Positions 17,029 through 25,296 of a DNA stretch of 64,000 bases are shown in pieces. The stretch comes from a beta proteobacterium AAP65 (GTDB lineage: Bacteria > Pseudomonadota > Gammaproteobacteria > Burkholderiales > Burkholderiaceae_C), in the NCBI GenBank assembly GCA_001295865.1, contig LJHW01000048.1, positions 1-64,000 on the forward strand, in the 5' to 3' direction. Below the pieces are notes generated by a model. That model did no database searches. It was not told where the DNA came from and worked only from the letters and a program-made list of their open reading frames with translations. Position 1 is the stretch's first letter, and each line of letters opens with the position of its first letter. The position numbers and the translations under genes were made by a program.

Positions 17029-18588
17029 GTGGCAAGCACAACACCACCGCGTTCAGTCGGACCTTCGCTCGGTCAGGCCCCCCACATCTGGCGTGGTTTT
17101 GCCGGCGCTGCCGGCATCTGCCTCGGGGCGGCGGGCGTGGCTTGGCTCTTGGCAGCCGTTGTCGACAACGCCAGTCTGGTGCTGGTGTTCTTGCTGGCGG
17201 TGGTTCTGTCTGCGTCGATCTTCGGGCGGGCGCCCGCGCTGCTGGCCGCTGGGCTGAGCGTGCTGCTGTTCAACTTCACGTTCGTGCCGCCGCGTTTTTC
17301 GCTGACGGTGTCTGACGAGCGCTTTCTTTTCACGTTCGCCGTGATGCTGATCGTGGGGCTCATCGTCGGCCAGCTCACGGCTGGGCTGAAAGCGCAGGCC
17401 AGTGCAGCGCGCAGCAGCGAGGAGCGCATGCTCAACCTGTACGGCATCTCGCGAGACCTCGGGCGTGCATTGACCATCGAACAAGTTGCGGAGATCGTCG
17501 ACGCGTTTGTCGCGCGGCAGTTCGGCCAGGGCGTCGTCATGTGGGTGCGCGGCCGCAGTGGGCGCTTGCAGGCCGTGGTGGGTGCGCCCGACGAAGGCTT
17601 GTCCGCATTCGCGTCACAGCTCGTTGCGGCGCCTGGAAGTGCCGTGACACCCTCGAACAGGCACCCTTCGACAGACGCTGTCGTCTTGCCGTTGCGCGGC
17701 ACCATGGCCGTGAGAGGTGCGCTGGCGGTGGTGCCAGCCGACGATGTCGCAGCGTCGTCTGAGGGCATGCAGCTGCTCGAGACCTGTTCGGCGCTGGTCG
17801 GCAGCGCGCTGGAGCGCATCCATTACATCGAAGTGGCCCGTGACAGTGCCGTCGAGATCGAAGGCGAACGCCTGCGCAACTCGCTGCTGTCGGCGATCTC
17901 GCACGATCTGAGAACGCCGCTGGCGTCCCTGGTGGGGCTGTCGGAATCACTCCAGCTGACGGGCCCGCGGCTGAGTCAGGAGCAGGCCAACATGGCCACG
18001 GCCATGGCGGCCACGGCGCGACGCATGAGCGCACTGGTGAACAACCTGCTCGAAATGGCACGGCTCGGGTCAGGTGCCGTGCGTCTAGACCTGCAGTGGC
18101 AGCCCGTCGAAGAAGTCGTGGGCTCGGCGCTTGCCGCGGTGGAGGCCGTGGTGGCGCATCACGAGATCGACGTCGTCATTCCCGAGGACATGGCGCTGGT
18201 ACGGTTCGATGCTGTTCTGATGGAGCGGGTGCTCGTGAACCTGGTGGAAAACGCGGCGCGCTACACACCGGCTGGGTCCTGCATCCGCATCGCTGCGAGC
18301 GTCGTGGACGACAGCTTCGAGTTGGTGGTGTCGGACAACGGCCCCGGGCTGCCACGGGGGCGGGAGGCGGCGATGTTCCAAATGTTCGAGCGCGGGCAAC
18401 GAGAAAGCGCGACGCCCGGGGTCGGTCTGGGGCTGGCCTTGTGCCATGCCATCGCCGAGGCCCACGGCGGCACCATCGTGGCAAGCAACGCCCCCGAAGG
18501 CGGCGCGCGCTTTGTGATGCGCCTTTCCCAAGGCCTGCCCCCGGTGCTGCCTGCAGCCGAGGCATGGGCCCAGCGGGGTGCGCACTGA
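17029..18588 (+). CDS. KdpD-like sensor histidine kinase lacking the N-terminal KdpD domain
   Basis: A 519-residue kinase. It begins with four membrane segments of DUF4118 type (about 25-120), followed by a GAF-like region (140-270), a dimerisation domain with the phospho-acceptor His292 (ISHDLRTPLASL) and an ATPase domain (VENAARYTPAG, SDNGPGLP, GVGLGLAL). This is the C-terminal half of KdpD; the N-terminal 350-residue Walker-containing sensor and USP domains of KdpD are absent. Start is GTG at 17029. The response regulator overlaps its stop. It lies beside ktrAB, not kdpFABC, so it may control Ktr-mediated potassium uptake. Confidence 0.88.
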   Translation: MASTTPPRSVGPSLGQAPHIWRGFAGAAGICLGAAGVAWLLAAVVDNASLVLVFLLAVVLSASIFGRAPALLAAGLSVLLFNFTFVPPRFSLTVSDERFLFTFAVMLIVGLIVGQLTAGLKAQASAARSSEERMLNLYGISRDLGRALTIEQVAEIVDAFVARQFGQGVVMWVRGRSGRLQAVVGAPDEGLSAFASQLVAAPGSAVTPSNRHPSTDAVVLPLRGTMAVRGALAVVPADDVAASSEGMQLLETCSALVGSALERIHYIEVARDSAVEIEGERLRNSLLSAISHDLRTPLASLVGLSESLQLTGPRLSQEQANMATAMAATARRMSALVNNLLEMARLGSGAVRLDLQWQPVEEVVGSALAAVEAVVAHHEIDVVIPEDMALVRFDAVLMERVLVNLVENAARYTPAGSCIRIAASVVDDSFELVVSDNGPGLPRGREAAMFQMFERGQRESATPGVGLGLALCHAIAEAHGGTIVASNAPEGGARFVMRLSQGLPPVLPAAEAWAQRGAH

Positions 18589-19304
18589 TGGAAGCTGCCA
18601 GCCTGGCGATGAGCGGCGCGCGTGTGCTGGTCGTCGAAGACGAAGCGGACATCCGGCGCTTCGTGCGCCTGGCGCTCGTATCAGAAGGCCTCGATGTGGC
18701 GGAAGCGGCCAGCGTGCAGCGGGGTCTGATCGATGCGGGCACCCGGCCCCCAGACCTGGTGGTGCTGGACCTCGGGCTGCCCGACGCCGATGGCGTGGAC
18801 TTCATCCGGGAGTTCAGGGCCTGGTCTTCCGTCCCTATCCTGGTGCTGTCAGCGCGGGCAGGCGAAGCCGAAAAGGTCCGGGCACTCGATGCCGGCGCGG
18901 ACGACTACCTGGTGAAGCCCTTCGGTGCGGCCGAACTCCTGGCCAGAGCACGGGCCCACCTTCGGCGGCGTCAGCAGGTGGCCGGTGCTGGCGACGCCCT
19001 GGTGAGTTTTGGCGATGTCACGCTGGACCGTGCGCACCGGCGGGTCCACCGCGGCGGGCAGTTGGTGCACCTCACGCCCATCGAGTACCGCCTGCTGGCC
19101 CTGCTCACGGCACGTCCGGACCGCGTACTGACCCACCGCCATCTCCTGCAGGAGCTTTGGGGCCCCAGCCATGCGGACGATGCGCACTACCTGCGTGTGC
19201 ACATGGGCAATCTGCGCAAGAAGATCGAACACCTCCCCTCGCGCCCGCGATGGCTCGTTACGGAGATCGGCGTGGGTTATCGGTTCGTGTCCGAAACCAC
19301 GTGA
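18588..19304 (+). CDS. KdpE-like response regulator
   Basis: A 238-residue OmpR/PhoB-type response regulator: receiver domain with phospho-acceptor Asp61 (VVLDLGLPDADG) and conserved Lys in YLVKPFG, then a winged-helix DNA-binding domain (LTPIEYRLLALLT, HYLRVHMGNLRKKIE). It resembles KdpE. The start ATG at 18588 shares its first base with the kinase stop (TGATG); ATG at 18609 is an alternative that gives the usual shorter N-terminus. It is cotranscribed with its cognate kinase. Confidence 0.88.
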   Translation: MEAASLAMSGARVLVVEDEADIRRFVRLALVSEGLDVAEAASVQRGLIDAGTRPPDLVVLDLGLPDADGVDFIREFRAWSSVPILVLSARAGEAEKVRALDAGADDYLVKPFGAAELLARARAHLRRRQQVAGAGDALVSFGDVTLDRAHRRVHRGGQLVHLTPIEYRLLALLTARPDRVLTHRHLLQELWGPSHADDAHYLRVHMGNLRKKIEHLPSRPRWLVTEIGVGYRFVSETT

Positions 19305-19322
19305 GCGTGCCGCGCTGTGCGG

Positions 19323-20006
19323 CTACCGCGTCGATTCGATCCTGTAGCCGACACCATAGACCGAGGCGATGCGCTCGGCATCGGGCGCGGCAGCCTCGAT
19401 CTTGCGCCTGAGGTTCTTGATGTGGCTGTCGACCGCGCGATCACTGACATCGCGGAGATCGGCATGCAGCGCGTCGAGCAACTGCTGCCGGGAGAACACA
19501 CGCCCTGGCTGCAACAACAGGGTGCGCAGCAGGCGGAACTCCAGCGGCGTCAAGGGCAGCGGTTGGGTGCCCCAGGCGATGCAAAGGGTCTCGTCGTTGA
19601 TGCGCCAGGCCGCATCCCCTTGCACCACCTGCGCACGCGCACGGCGCAGTTGTGCCCGCACGCGGGCGATGACCTCGGGCGGACTGAAAGGCTTGCAGAC
19701 GTAGTCGTCAGCACCGGTGTCCAGGCCCAGCAAGCGGTCGACTTCGTCCACACGCGCGGTCAGCATGATCACCGGCACAGCGCAGAAACGGCGCAGTGCG
19801 CGGCATAGCGCCAGGCCGTCCAGCCCCGGCAGCATCAGGTCCAGGATCAAGAGTGACGGCTGCCTCGCGCGCAGACGTTCCAGCGCAAGTGCGCCATCGG
19901 CGATCGAATCGGCCACGAACCCGGCGTGGCGCAGGTAGTCAACCAGCAGAGCGGCGATCTTTGCATCGTCCTCCACCACCCAGACCTCGTCGGCTGCGTC
20001 GCTCAT
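19323..20006 (-). CDS. OmpR-family response regulator (BaeR-like)
   Basis: A 227-residue regulator with receiver domain (acidic pair EDD at 12-14, phospho-acceptor Asp56 in LLILDLMLPG, Lys in VCKPF) and a winged-helix output domain (LTPLEFRLLRTLL, DRAVDSHIKNLRRKI). It overlaps the kinase gene by 4 bp (ATGA), so they form a pair. The closest look is to BaeR/CreB-type envelope-stress regulators. It is the last gene of the operon that starts with the YHYH and HupE-like genes, so those envelope proteins are its probable context. It is convergent with the KdpE-like gene, only 18 bp away. Confidence 0.87.
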   Translation of the reverse strand: MSDAADEVWVVEDDAKIAALLVDYLRHAGFVADSIADGALALERLRARQPSLLILDLMLPGLDGLALCRALRRFCAVPVIMLTARVDEVDRLLGLDTGADDYVCKPFSPPEVIARVRAQLRRARAQVVQGDAAWRINDETLCIAWGTQPLPLTPLEFRLLRTLLLQPGRVFSRQQLLDALHADLRDVSDRAVDSHIKNLRRKIEAAAPDAERIASVYGVGYRIESTR

Positions 20007-21439
20007 GGTGTGGGCGCCAGGGCCGCCAGGGGCAGCACCACCGTCATTCGGAGGCCGCCGAGGGAAGATGCAGCCGCATCGATGCGGCCGCGGTGCGCAT
20101 CAACGATGGCCTTGGCGATGGCCAGGCCCAAGCCGCTGCCTTCGCCGCTGCGGGCCGGGTCGGCACGGAACAAGGGCTCGAAGATCTGAGGCAGCTCGCC
20201 CTCCGACACGCCAGGCGCGCTGTCCTCGATGGTGACGAGCGCTTCGTCAGCGCTGCAGCGCAGCGCCATCGCGATACGCCCGGGCGCGTGGGTGTGTTGG
20301 ATGCTGTTGCTGAGCAGGTTCTCCAACACCTGGACGATGCGTTGCCCATCCCAGGCCGCCGTGCAAGGCTGCGATGGAGGGGGCAGCGACAAGCTCAGCT
20401 GGTGGCCCGCCTCTGCTGCACGATCGGCGGCGCGGCGATGGGCCGCCTGCACCACCTCGCGCGGGTCAAGCGCCGTCGGCCTGCAGGCCAGCGCGCCAAG
20501 GTCCGACATCGACAGGATGTGCAGATCGCCGACCAGCCGGGACAGGCGCTGCACTTCTTCGCGCAGCGACTCCACCGCCGCCATCGACAGCGGTCGCACA
20601 CCATCGGCCAAGGCCTCGATCTCGCCGCGCAGCACGGTCAACGGCGTGCGCAGTTCATGCGAGATCTCGGCCATCCAGCGCCTTCTGGACGCCTCCAGCC
20701 GGTGCAGCGAAGCTGCCATGCTGTTGACGTTGCGCATCAGGTCGCCTATCTCGTCTGGCCGCGACTCGTCCAGGGCCACATGGGGCTGCCCGCGGGCGAT
20801 GCTGATCGTCGAGCGCTGCAGCGCCAGCAGCGGCTTCACCCACCGCGCCGCGGCATAGCGGCCGGCGGCGCCGGCCAACACCAGCAGCAGCAAGGCGACC
20901 AGCCCGATGCCGATGTACTGGCGCGCCATGAAGCGGGCGTCCACGGCATCCGGTGCGGCGACCGGCCTGCGCAAGCGGGCCAGCGCGACGACCTGCCCTT
21001 CCCGCAAGAGGCGCGCTTCCAGATAGGCTGCCCCTTCTGCGATCGGTCGGCCTGCGAGCACCGACCCGTCCGGCGAAACCAGCGTCATGCGGCCGCCGAA
21101 ACCCTCCGGCCCGCCCGGCAGGGGCGCGTTTGCACCCGGGGGGCCGTCGCGCCTGCCCACTGGTGGCCGCCCCGCCGAACCCGACCACTCAGAAGCACCG
21201 AAAGCCCGCAGCGCCCGTTGAAGTTCGCGCGGCCAGCGAACCGCTTCGTCGGGCGAGGTGCTGTCCAGCTGCGCTTGCAGCACGTCGGAGAAACGCGCCA
21301 GGCGGTTGGACTCGCGCACCTGCAGATAGTCATCGAAGCCGCGCTGCAGGTTCCACGCCACCAAGGCACCCATGGCCAGCACCGTGAGCAAGGTGAAGCC
21401 CACCAGCAGCAGGGTCAGGGAATGGGCCAGTCGACGCAT
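20003..21439 (-). CDS. Sensor histidine kinase (BaeS-like)
   Basis: A 478-residue kinase with two membrane segments (about 8-30 and 165-185), a periplasmic sensor loop rich in Gly/Pro (FGASEWSGSAGRPPVG), a HAMP domain, the phospho-acceptor His261 (ISHELRTPLTVL) and an ATPase domain (NLLSNSIQHT, GSGLGLAIAKAI). Start ATG at 21439 gives the first membrane helix at once; the longer ORF upstream is not protein-like. It lies 71 bp downstream of a YHYH gene on the same strand and may be cotranscribed. The sensed signal is unknown; nearby secreted YHYH proteins and a HupE-like protein suggest an envelope or metal signal. Confidence 0.86.
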   Translation of the reverse strand: MRRLAHSLTLLLVGFTLLTVLAMGALVAWNLQRGFDDYLQVRESNRLARFSDVLQAQLDSTSPDEAVRWPRELQRALRAFGASEWSGSAGRPPVGRRDGPPGANAPLPGGPEGFGGRMTLVSPDGSVLAGRPIAEGAAYLEARLLREGQVVALARLRRPVAAPDAVDARFMARQYIGIGLVALLLLVLAGAAGRYAAARWVKPLLALQRSTISIARGQPHVALDESRPDEIGDLMRNVNSMAASLHRLEASRRRWMAEISHELRTPLTVLRGEIEALADGVRPLSMAAVESLREEVQRLSRLVGDLHILSMSDLGALACRPTALDPREVVQAAHRRAADRAAEAGHQLSLSLPPPSQPCTAAWDGQRIVQVLENLLSNSIQHTHAPGRIAMALRCSADEALVTIEDSAPGVSEGELPQIFEPLFRADPARSGEGSGLGLAIAKAIVDAHRGRIDAAASSLGGLRMTVVLPLAALAPTP

Positions 21440-21510
21440 CAGAAACAGCCAAGGCGCAGCAGAACGGCCTTCATCTTCGCTCAGTCCCGGGCGGCATGCA
21501 CGGCTTGGGT

Positions 21511-22425
21511 TCAGAGCCGGCGCTTGCGGAAGCTCTCGTCGGGCGTACCCTTGAAGCAGGCCATCACGTGCGGGTAGGTTTCGGTGATGACGTAGCCATA
21601 GGCGCCGTCCTGCCGCATGCCGTTGCATTCGTCTAGGTCGCCCGAGCCGGGCACGTACACCCAGTCGTCGACAAAGGTGCCATCGTGCTGGCCCCCAGGC
21701 CCGCCTGTGCGCTGGCCAGTCTTCAGCTGGTAGCTGGACCGGGCCTTGCGAAGCTGGCCGCCGACCTGGATGTAGCTTCCGAAGATGGGGAAACCGTCGG
21801 CGGCAAAGCCGATCACGGGCGAGGCTTGCGTGGGCTGCTTCTGTTCGAACAGCGCCATGGGGTTACCGTGGTAGTGGTAGGTGCCGTCGGGCTGGGTGTG
21901 GGCGTTGTGTTCGTCGGTGCCGAAACTCGCGCTCGGCGCCATGGGGTCGTAGCGGTAGGGCGTACGCATGTCGTTGCACCCGATGCGGCCGTTGCCGACG
22001 CCATGACAGCCGGCGGCCAGCAGATCGAGCTTCACGCCATTGAGGAACACGCCGTTGTCGTAGCGCAGGCTCAGCGGTGTGGGCTGGTCGGCCTCGCGCG
22101 GCTGGGCCGTGATCGTGTAGATCTGATCCTGCGTGCGCACGCGGTCGCGGAAGCGGCCTGTGGCGTTGAAGTCGTGGTTGGGCACGGCGTTCGAGCGGAT
22201 GGTGCACTCGGCACCGATGACCGTGATCTGCACGGCGCCTTCAAAGGGCGTGCGGTTCTGCACGTCCATCACCTTGGACGTGTTGTGCGCTGCATGCTCG
22301 GCGCAATTGGCCGCGCGGCTGCTGAGCAGGGCGTTCGTGATGTCGTGGGCCTGGACCGTGCAAGCGCACAGCGCTATCAAGGCGCCCGCCGTGGCCGGCG
22401 CGAGTTTGGATCGGAGTATGGGCAT
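21511..22425 (-). CDS. Secreted YHYH-domain protein
   Basis: A 304-residue protein with a signal peptide (MPILRSKLAPATAGALIALC, then TVQAHD) and a C-terminal YHYH domain (PF14240, function unknown), identified by GTYHYHGNP, FAADGFPIFGSY and the closing DLDECNGM plus ACFKGTP. It has many paired cysteines, fitting an exported protein. Start ATG at 22425; the long ORF upstream of it is not protein-like. It is followed after 71 bp by the kinase gene and preceded 80 bp earlier by the HupE-like gene. The second YHYH protein of the operon is at 23639-24940; the two share the same domain end but not the N-terminus. Confidence 0.82.
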   Translation of the reverse strand: MPILRSKLAPATAGALIALCACTVQAHDITNALLSSRAANCAEHAAHNTSKVMDVQNRTPFEGAVQITVIGAECTIRSNAVPNHDFNATGRFRDRVRTQDQIYTITAQPREADQPTPLSLRYDNGVFLNGVKLDLLAAGCHGVGNGRIGCNDMRTPYRYDPMAPSASFGTDEHNAHTQPDGTYHYHGNPMALFEQKQPTQASPVIGFAADGFPIFGSYIQVGGQLRKARSSYQLKTGQRTGGPGGQHDGTFVDDWVYVPGSGDLDECNGMRQDGAYGYVITETYPHVMACFKGTPDESFRKRRL

Positions 22426-22505
22426 GGAAGCTCTCAGTGTTGAACGAAAGGAGCGGTTGGGTGGGTGACGGGTGCATCTGACAAGGGTGAGGCCGGTGGC
22501 GGGGT

Positions 22506-23642
22506 TCAGGCGAGGATGGCTGCGCGCTCGACCCACCACCACACCCCCATGGCGGCCGCCGTCACCGAACCGATCTGCGCCAGCGTGGGCACGGCGGCCG
22601 GCCCGGCCCAGCGCCGCACCAGGGCGAGCGCCGCCCCAGCCGCGGCGGCCACACCCAGTTGTGCAGCTTCCACGCCCAGGTTGAAACCGGCCAGCGCCCA
22701 CAGCAGCTCTGCGCCTTGCCATCCCTGCGTTTGCAGGGCACCACCCAAGCCCAGCCCGTGCACCAGGGCACAGCCGAAAACCAGCGCCAACTGCCACCTG
22801 GGCGCCCAGCGGCGCGCCTGGCGTTGCTGCCACAGGCTGAAGAGCGCCATCAGCACGATACTGGCGGCGATGGCCGGCTCCACCTGCGAGGCCGGCAGCG
22901 AGAGCCCGCCTAGGGAAGTCGCCGCCAGGGTGACGCCGTGTCCCAGCGTGAAGACCGTCAGCAGCGCCAGCCCGTGCCGCCAGCCGCGACGCGCGCCCAC
23001 GGCATCGGCCAGCACCACCAGCAGAAACAGCAAGTGGTCGGCGCCCACCAGCACGTGCACCGCGCCTGAGCGCAGTTGCTCGGCCAGCAACGCCGGGCCC
23101 GTGGTGAATAACGCGCGTTCAGGCGTCTGTGGCGTGAAGCTCAGGGTCTGGGCGCGGCCCTGGCGGGTGAAAGCGAGGTCCAGCTGGCGCTCTTCGGCGG
23201 CCTGGCCGAAGAGGCCCACGGCCACACGGTAGGCCGGGCCGGTGTTGCTGGCTGCCGCGCTGGGCAAAACGTAGCGCCCCATCACCACCAGGTGCCGGGC
23301 CGGCGCGCCCGGTGTTTCGTCTGGCGGTGAGGTGGTCATCAGCAACAGCTCGAAGGGCAGCGTGTGCCCATCGCCCAGCAAACGCAGCCCGGCCGACAAC
23401 TGCCGCTGCAGCAAGGGCGCGTGGCGCCGCAACTCCTGCAGGCTCAAGTGCTGGTCATCATCGTCGTCGAAGCCGGTGAACGCGGACACGGGCAGCGACA
23501 CCAGCAGGTAAGCGCCACCGGCCTCGAAGTTCAGCGTGCCCTTCTGCGCCACCATCATGTGGGCCTGTGCCTGCGGCGCCCACAAGGCCAGGCCCAGCGC
23601 CAGCCACAGCGCCAGCATGGCGTACACAACCGGGCGTTTCAT
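22506..23642 (-). CDS. HupE/UreJ-family membrane protein
   Basis: A 378-residue protein with a signal peptide (MKRPVVYAMLALWLALGLAL), a periplasmic region of about 170 residues that holds an EF-hand-like acidic stretch (FTGFDDDDDQHLSL), and then about six membrane segments of HupE/UreJ type with the motif VGADHLLFLLVVL and later HGVTLAATS and ALVHGLGLG. HupE/UreJ relatives are linked to nickel uptake, but many members have unknown substrates. ATG at 23642 overlaps the stop of the fn3-YHYH gene (ATGA). It sits between two YHYH genes, which suggests a joint function at the envelope. Confidence 0.82.
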   Translation of the reverse strand: MKRPVVYAMLALWLALGLALWAPQAQAHMMVAQKGTLNFEAGGAYLLVSLPVSAFTGFDDDDDQHLSLQELRRHAPLLQRQLSAGLRLLGDGHTLPFELLLMTTSPPDETPGAPARHLVVMGRYVLPSAAASNTGPAYRVAVGLFGQAAEERQLDLAFTRQGRAQTLSFTPQTPERALFTTGPALLAEQLRSGAVHVLVGADHLLFLLVVLADAVGARRGWRHGLALLTVFTLGHGVTLAATSLGGLSLPASQVEPAIAASIVLMALFSLWQQRQARRWAPRWQLALVFGCALVHGLGLGGALQTQGWQGAELLWALAGFNLGVEAAQLGVAAAAGAALALVRRWAGPAAVPTLAQIGSVTAAAMGVWWWVERAAILA

Positions 23643-24940
23643 CGGATCGAGGCTGGCGTGCCCTTCACGCAGCGGCCGACGAACGGGTAAGTGGCGGTGA
23701 TGACGTAGTGGTAGATGCCCTCAGGGAACTCGGGCGTCACGCCCGTGCGGCCGTTGCACTGGTCCAGGTCGCCCAGGCCCGCGACGTATTCGTAATCCTG
23801 CGAGAAGGCGCCCATCGGGTAGGCGCTGGTGGCGGGCCTGTTAGCGTCTGGCGTGGTCTTCAGGCGGTAGCTGCTGGCCAGGGCCTTCAGGCCCGAGGCG
23901 GCGTTGCTGGCTACGGCGTAGCCATTGCGGGCGTAGATCGGAAAACCGTCCGGCGCCCAGCCCACCAGCGTCATGCTCGTGATGCTGCCACCCAGCTTGG
24001 TGATCAGTCCCTCGGGCATGCCGTGGTAATGGTACGAGCCATTGGGCTGCACATGCGCGTTGTTGCTGTCGACGCCGAAGTTGAAGACCGACTGGCCCAG
24101 CGCCTCGATGCTCCAGGCGCCGCCACCGCCGGCCAGGTTGCAGCTGGTGCCCCCCGTGTCGCCGCAGGTGCCGGCCGTGGCGGGCTCCAACTTGACGCCG
24201 TTGATGCCATAGCCGCTGGTGATGACAGCGGTGGGGATGGCGGCCACGGCGGGCGAGATCACGTAGGTGGCTGCCGTCGGCACCTCGGCAATGCGGTTTG
24301 GGTTGCCCGGGCCGGGGAAGGTGCCGACCGGGTGATTGGGCACGCCGTTGGCTGTCAGGATGCGCGAAGTGCTCGTGCAGCTCCAGCTGTAGGTGGCGGT
24401 CAGGTTCACCGATGCACTGCTGTTGAACTCGCTGCCGCTGATGCCGCAGGACACCCCTGCCGTGCTGCTGCCGCTGCCCGCAGGCACCGCTGCCGGCGCT
24501 ACAGAGACCACTGCAGAAGCGGGCGAACTGCCCACCGCGTTGAGCGCGACGACGGTGCAGGCGTAGTTCTGGCCGTTGCTCAGGCCGGTGACTGGCGCGG
24601 GGCTGGTCGCCGTCGTGGCGGAGATACTGGCCGCCCCCGCCGTGCAGGTGGCGCGGTAGCCGGTGATCGCGGATCCGCCGTCAGAGGCCGGGGCCGTGAA
24701 CGCGATGCTGGCGATGGTGTCGCCGGCGATCGCCACCCCGATGCCGGGTGCGCCAGGCACGGTCGCCGCCGGCGTGACTGGTGGTGTTGCTGCAGGTGTG
24801 CCGTCGCTGCTGCCGCCGCCGCAGGCGCTCAGCCAGACGGCGCTGAACAAGCACACCGCGGGGGCGAAGGCGCCGCGCCGCAACAGCGCCGGGCCAGGCC
24901 GTAGTGAGGCGGGACTAGAGGTGGGGTGATGCTTGCGCAT
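23639..24940 (-). CDS. Lipoprotein with fibronectin type III and YHYH domains
   Basis: A 433-residue protein. A lipoprotein signal ends in WLSACGGG. Residues about 45-145 form a fibronectin type III domain (PGAPGIGVAIAG, SAITGYRATC, GLSNGQNYACTVVALN). The rest is a YHYH domain (GSYHYHGMP, APDGFPIYARNG, DLDQCNGRTG, RCVKGTP). Cysteines occur in pairs. Start ATG at 24940 was chosen because it gives the signal peptide. It is the first gene of a likely five-gene operon that ends with a two-component system. The lipid anchor and fn3 domain suggest a surface or periplasmic binding role; the function of YHYH is not known. Confidence 0.8.
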   Translation of the reverse strand: MRKHHPTSSPASLRPGPALLRRGAFAPAVCLFSAVWLSACGGGSSDGTPAATPPVTPAATVPGAPGIGVAIAGDTIASIAFTAPASDGGSAITGYRATCTAGAASISATTATSPAPVTGLSNGQNYACTVVALNAVGSSPASAVVSVAPAAVPAGSGSSTAGVSCGISGSEFNSSASVNLTATYSWSCTSTSRILTANGVPNHPVGTFPGPGNPNRIAEVPTAATYVISPAVAAIPTAVITSGYGINGVKLEPATAGTCGDTGGTSCNLAGGGGAWSIEALGQSVFNFGVDSNNAHVQPNGSYHYHGMPEGLITKLGGSITSMTLVGWAPDGFPIYARNGYAVASNAASGLKALASSYRLKTTPDANRPATSAYPMGAFSQDYEYVAGLGDLDQCNGRTGVTPEFPEGIYHYVITATYPFVGRCVKGTPASIR

Positions 24941-25296
24941 GGTGTCGGGGCGGATCCTTGTTTCCCTCGGGGCGCGCAGGCGCGGACTGAGGTGTGAGGT
25001 TGTGGCGTGCCGCGCGGGTTCGCAGTGCAAACCACGACGCTTACCTGCCATGAGCTGTGTGGCACTGCTCCTGGCCGGTTGGCGAGCAGTCTTCTTCGCG
25101 AATGTGGAGCGAATATGGAACGAGTGCAGCAAGCCCCTCTGCACACCGACAGCCCGCCTTTCGAGGAGGCGCGCGCAGCCGTCTCCGCAATTGCTCCACA
25201 AACAGCAAGCAGTGTGGCGCTCGCGACAGGTGCGGTCGACGCGTCTTGTCCGTGGCTCTCACCAGGCGTCTGGCCAACGCAGACTTGGAGGATCCG
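24941..25296. other. Divergent promoter region, no gene seen
   Basis: The 356 bp between the fn3-YHYH and sulfatase genes shows no convincing ORF. It must hold promoters for both directions. I could not assign -35/-10 boxes or a clear operator with confidence. Confidence 0.5.
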
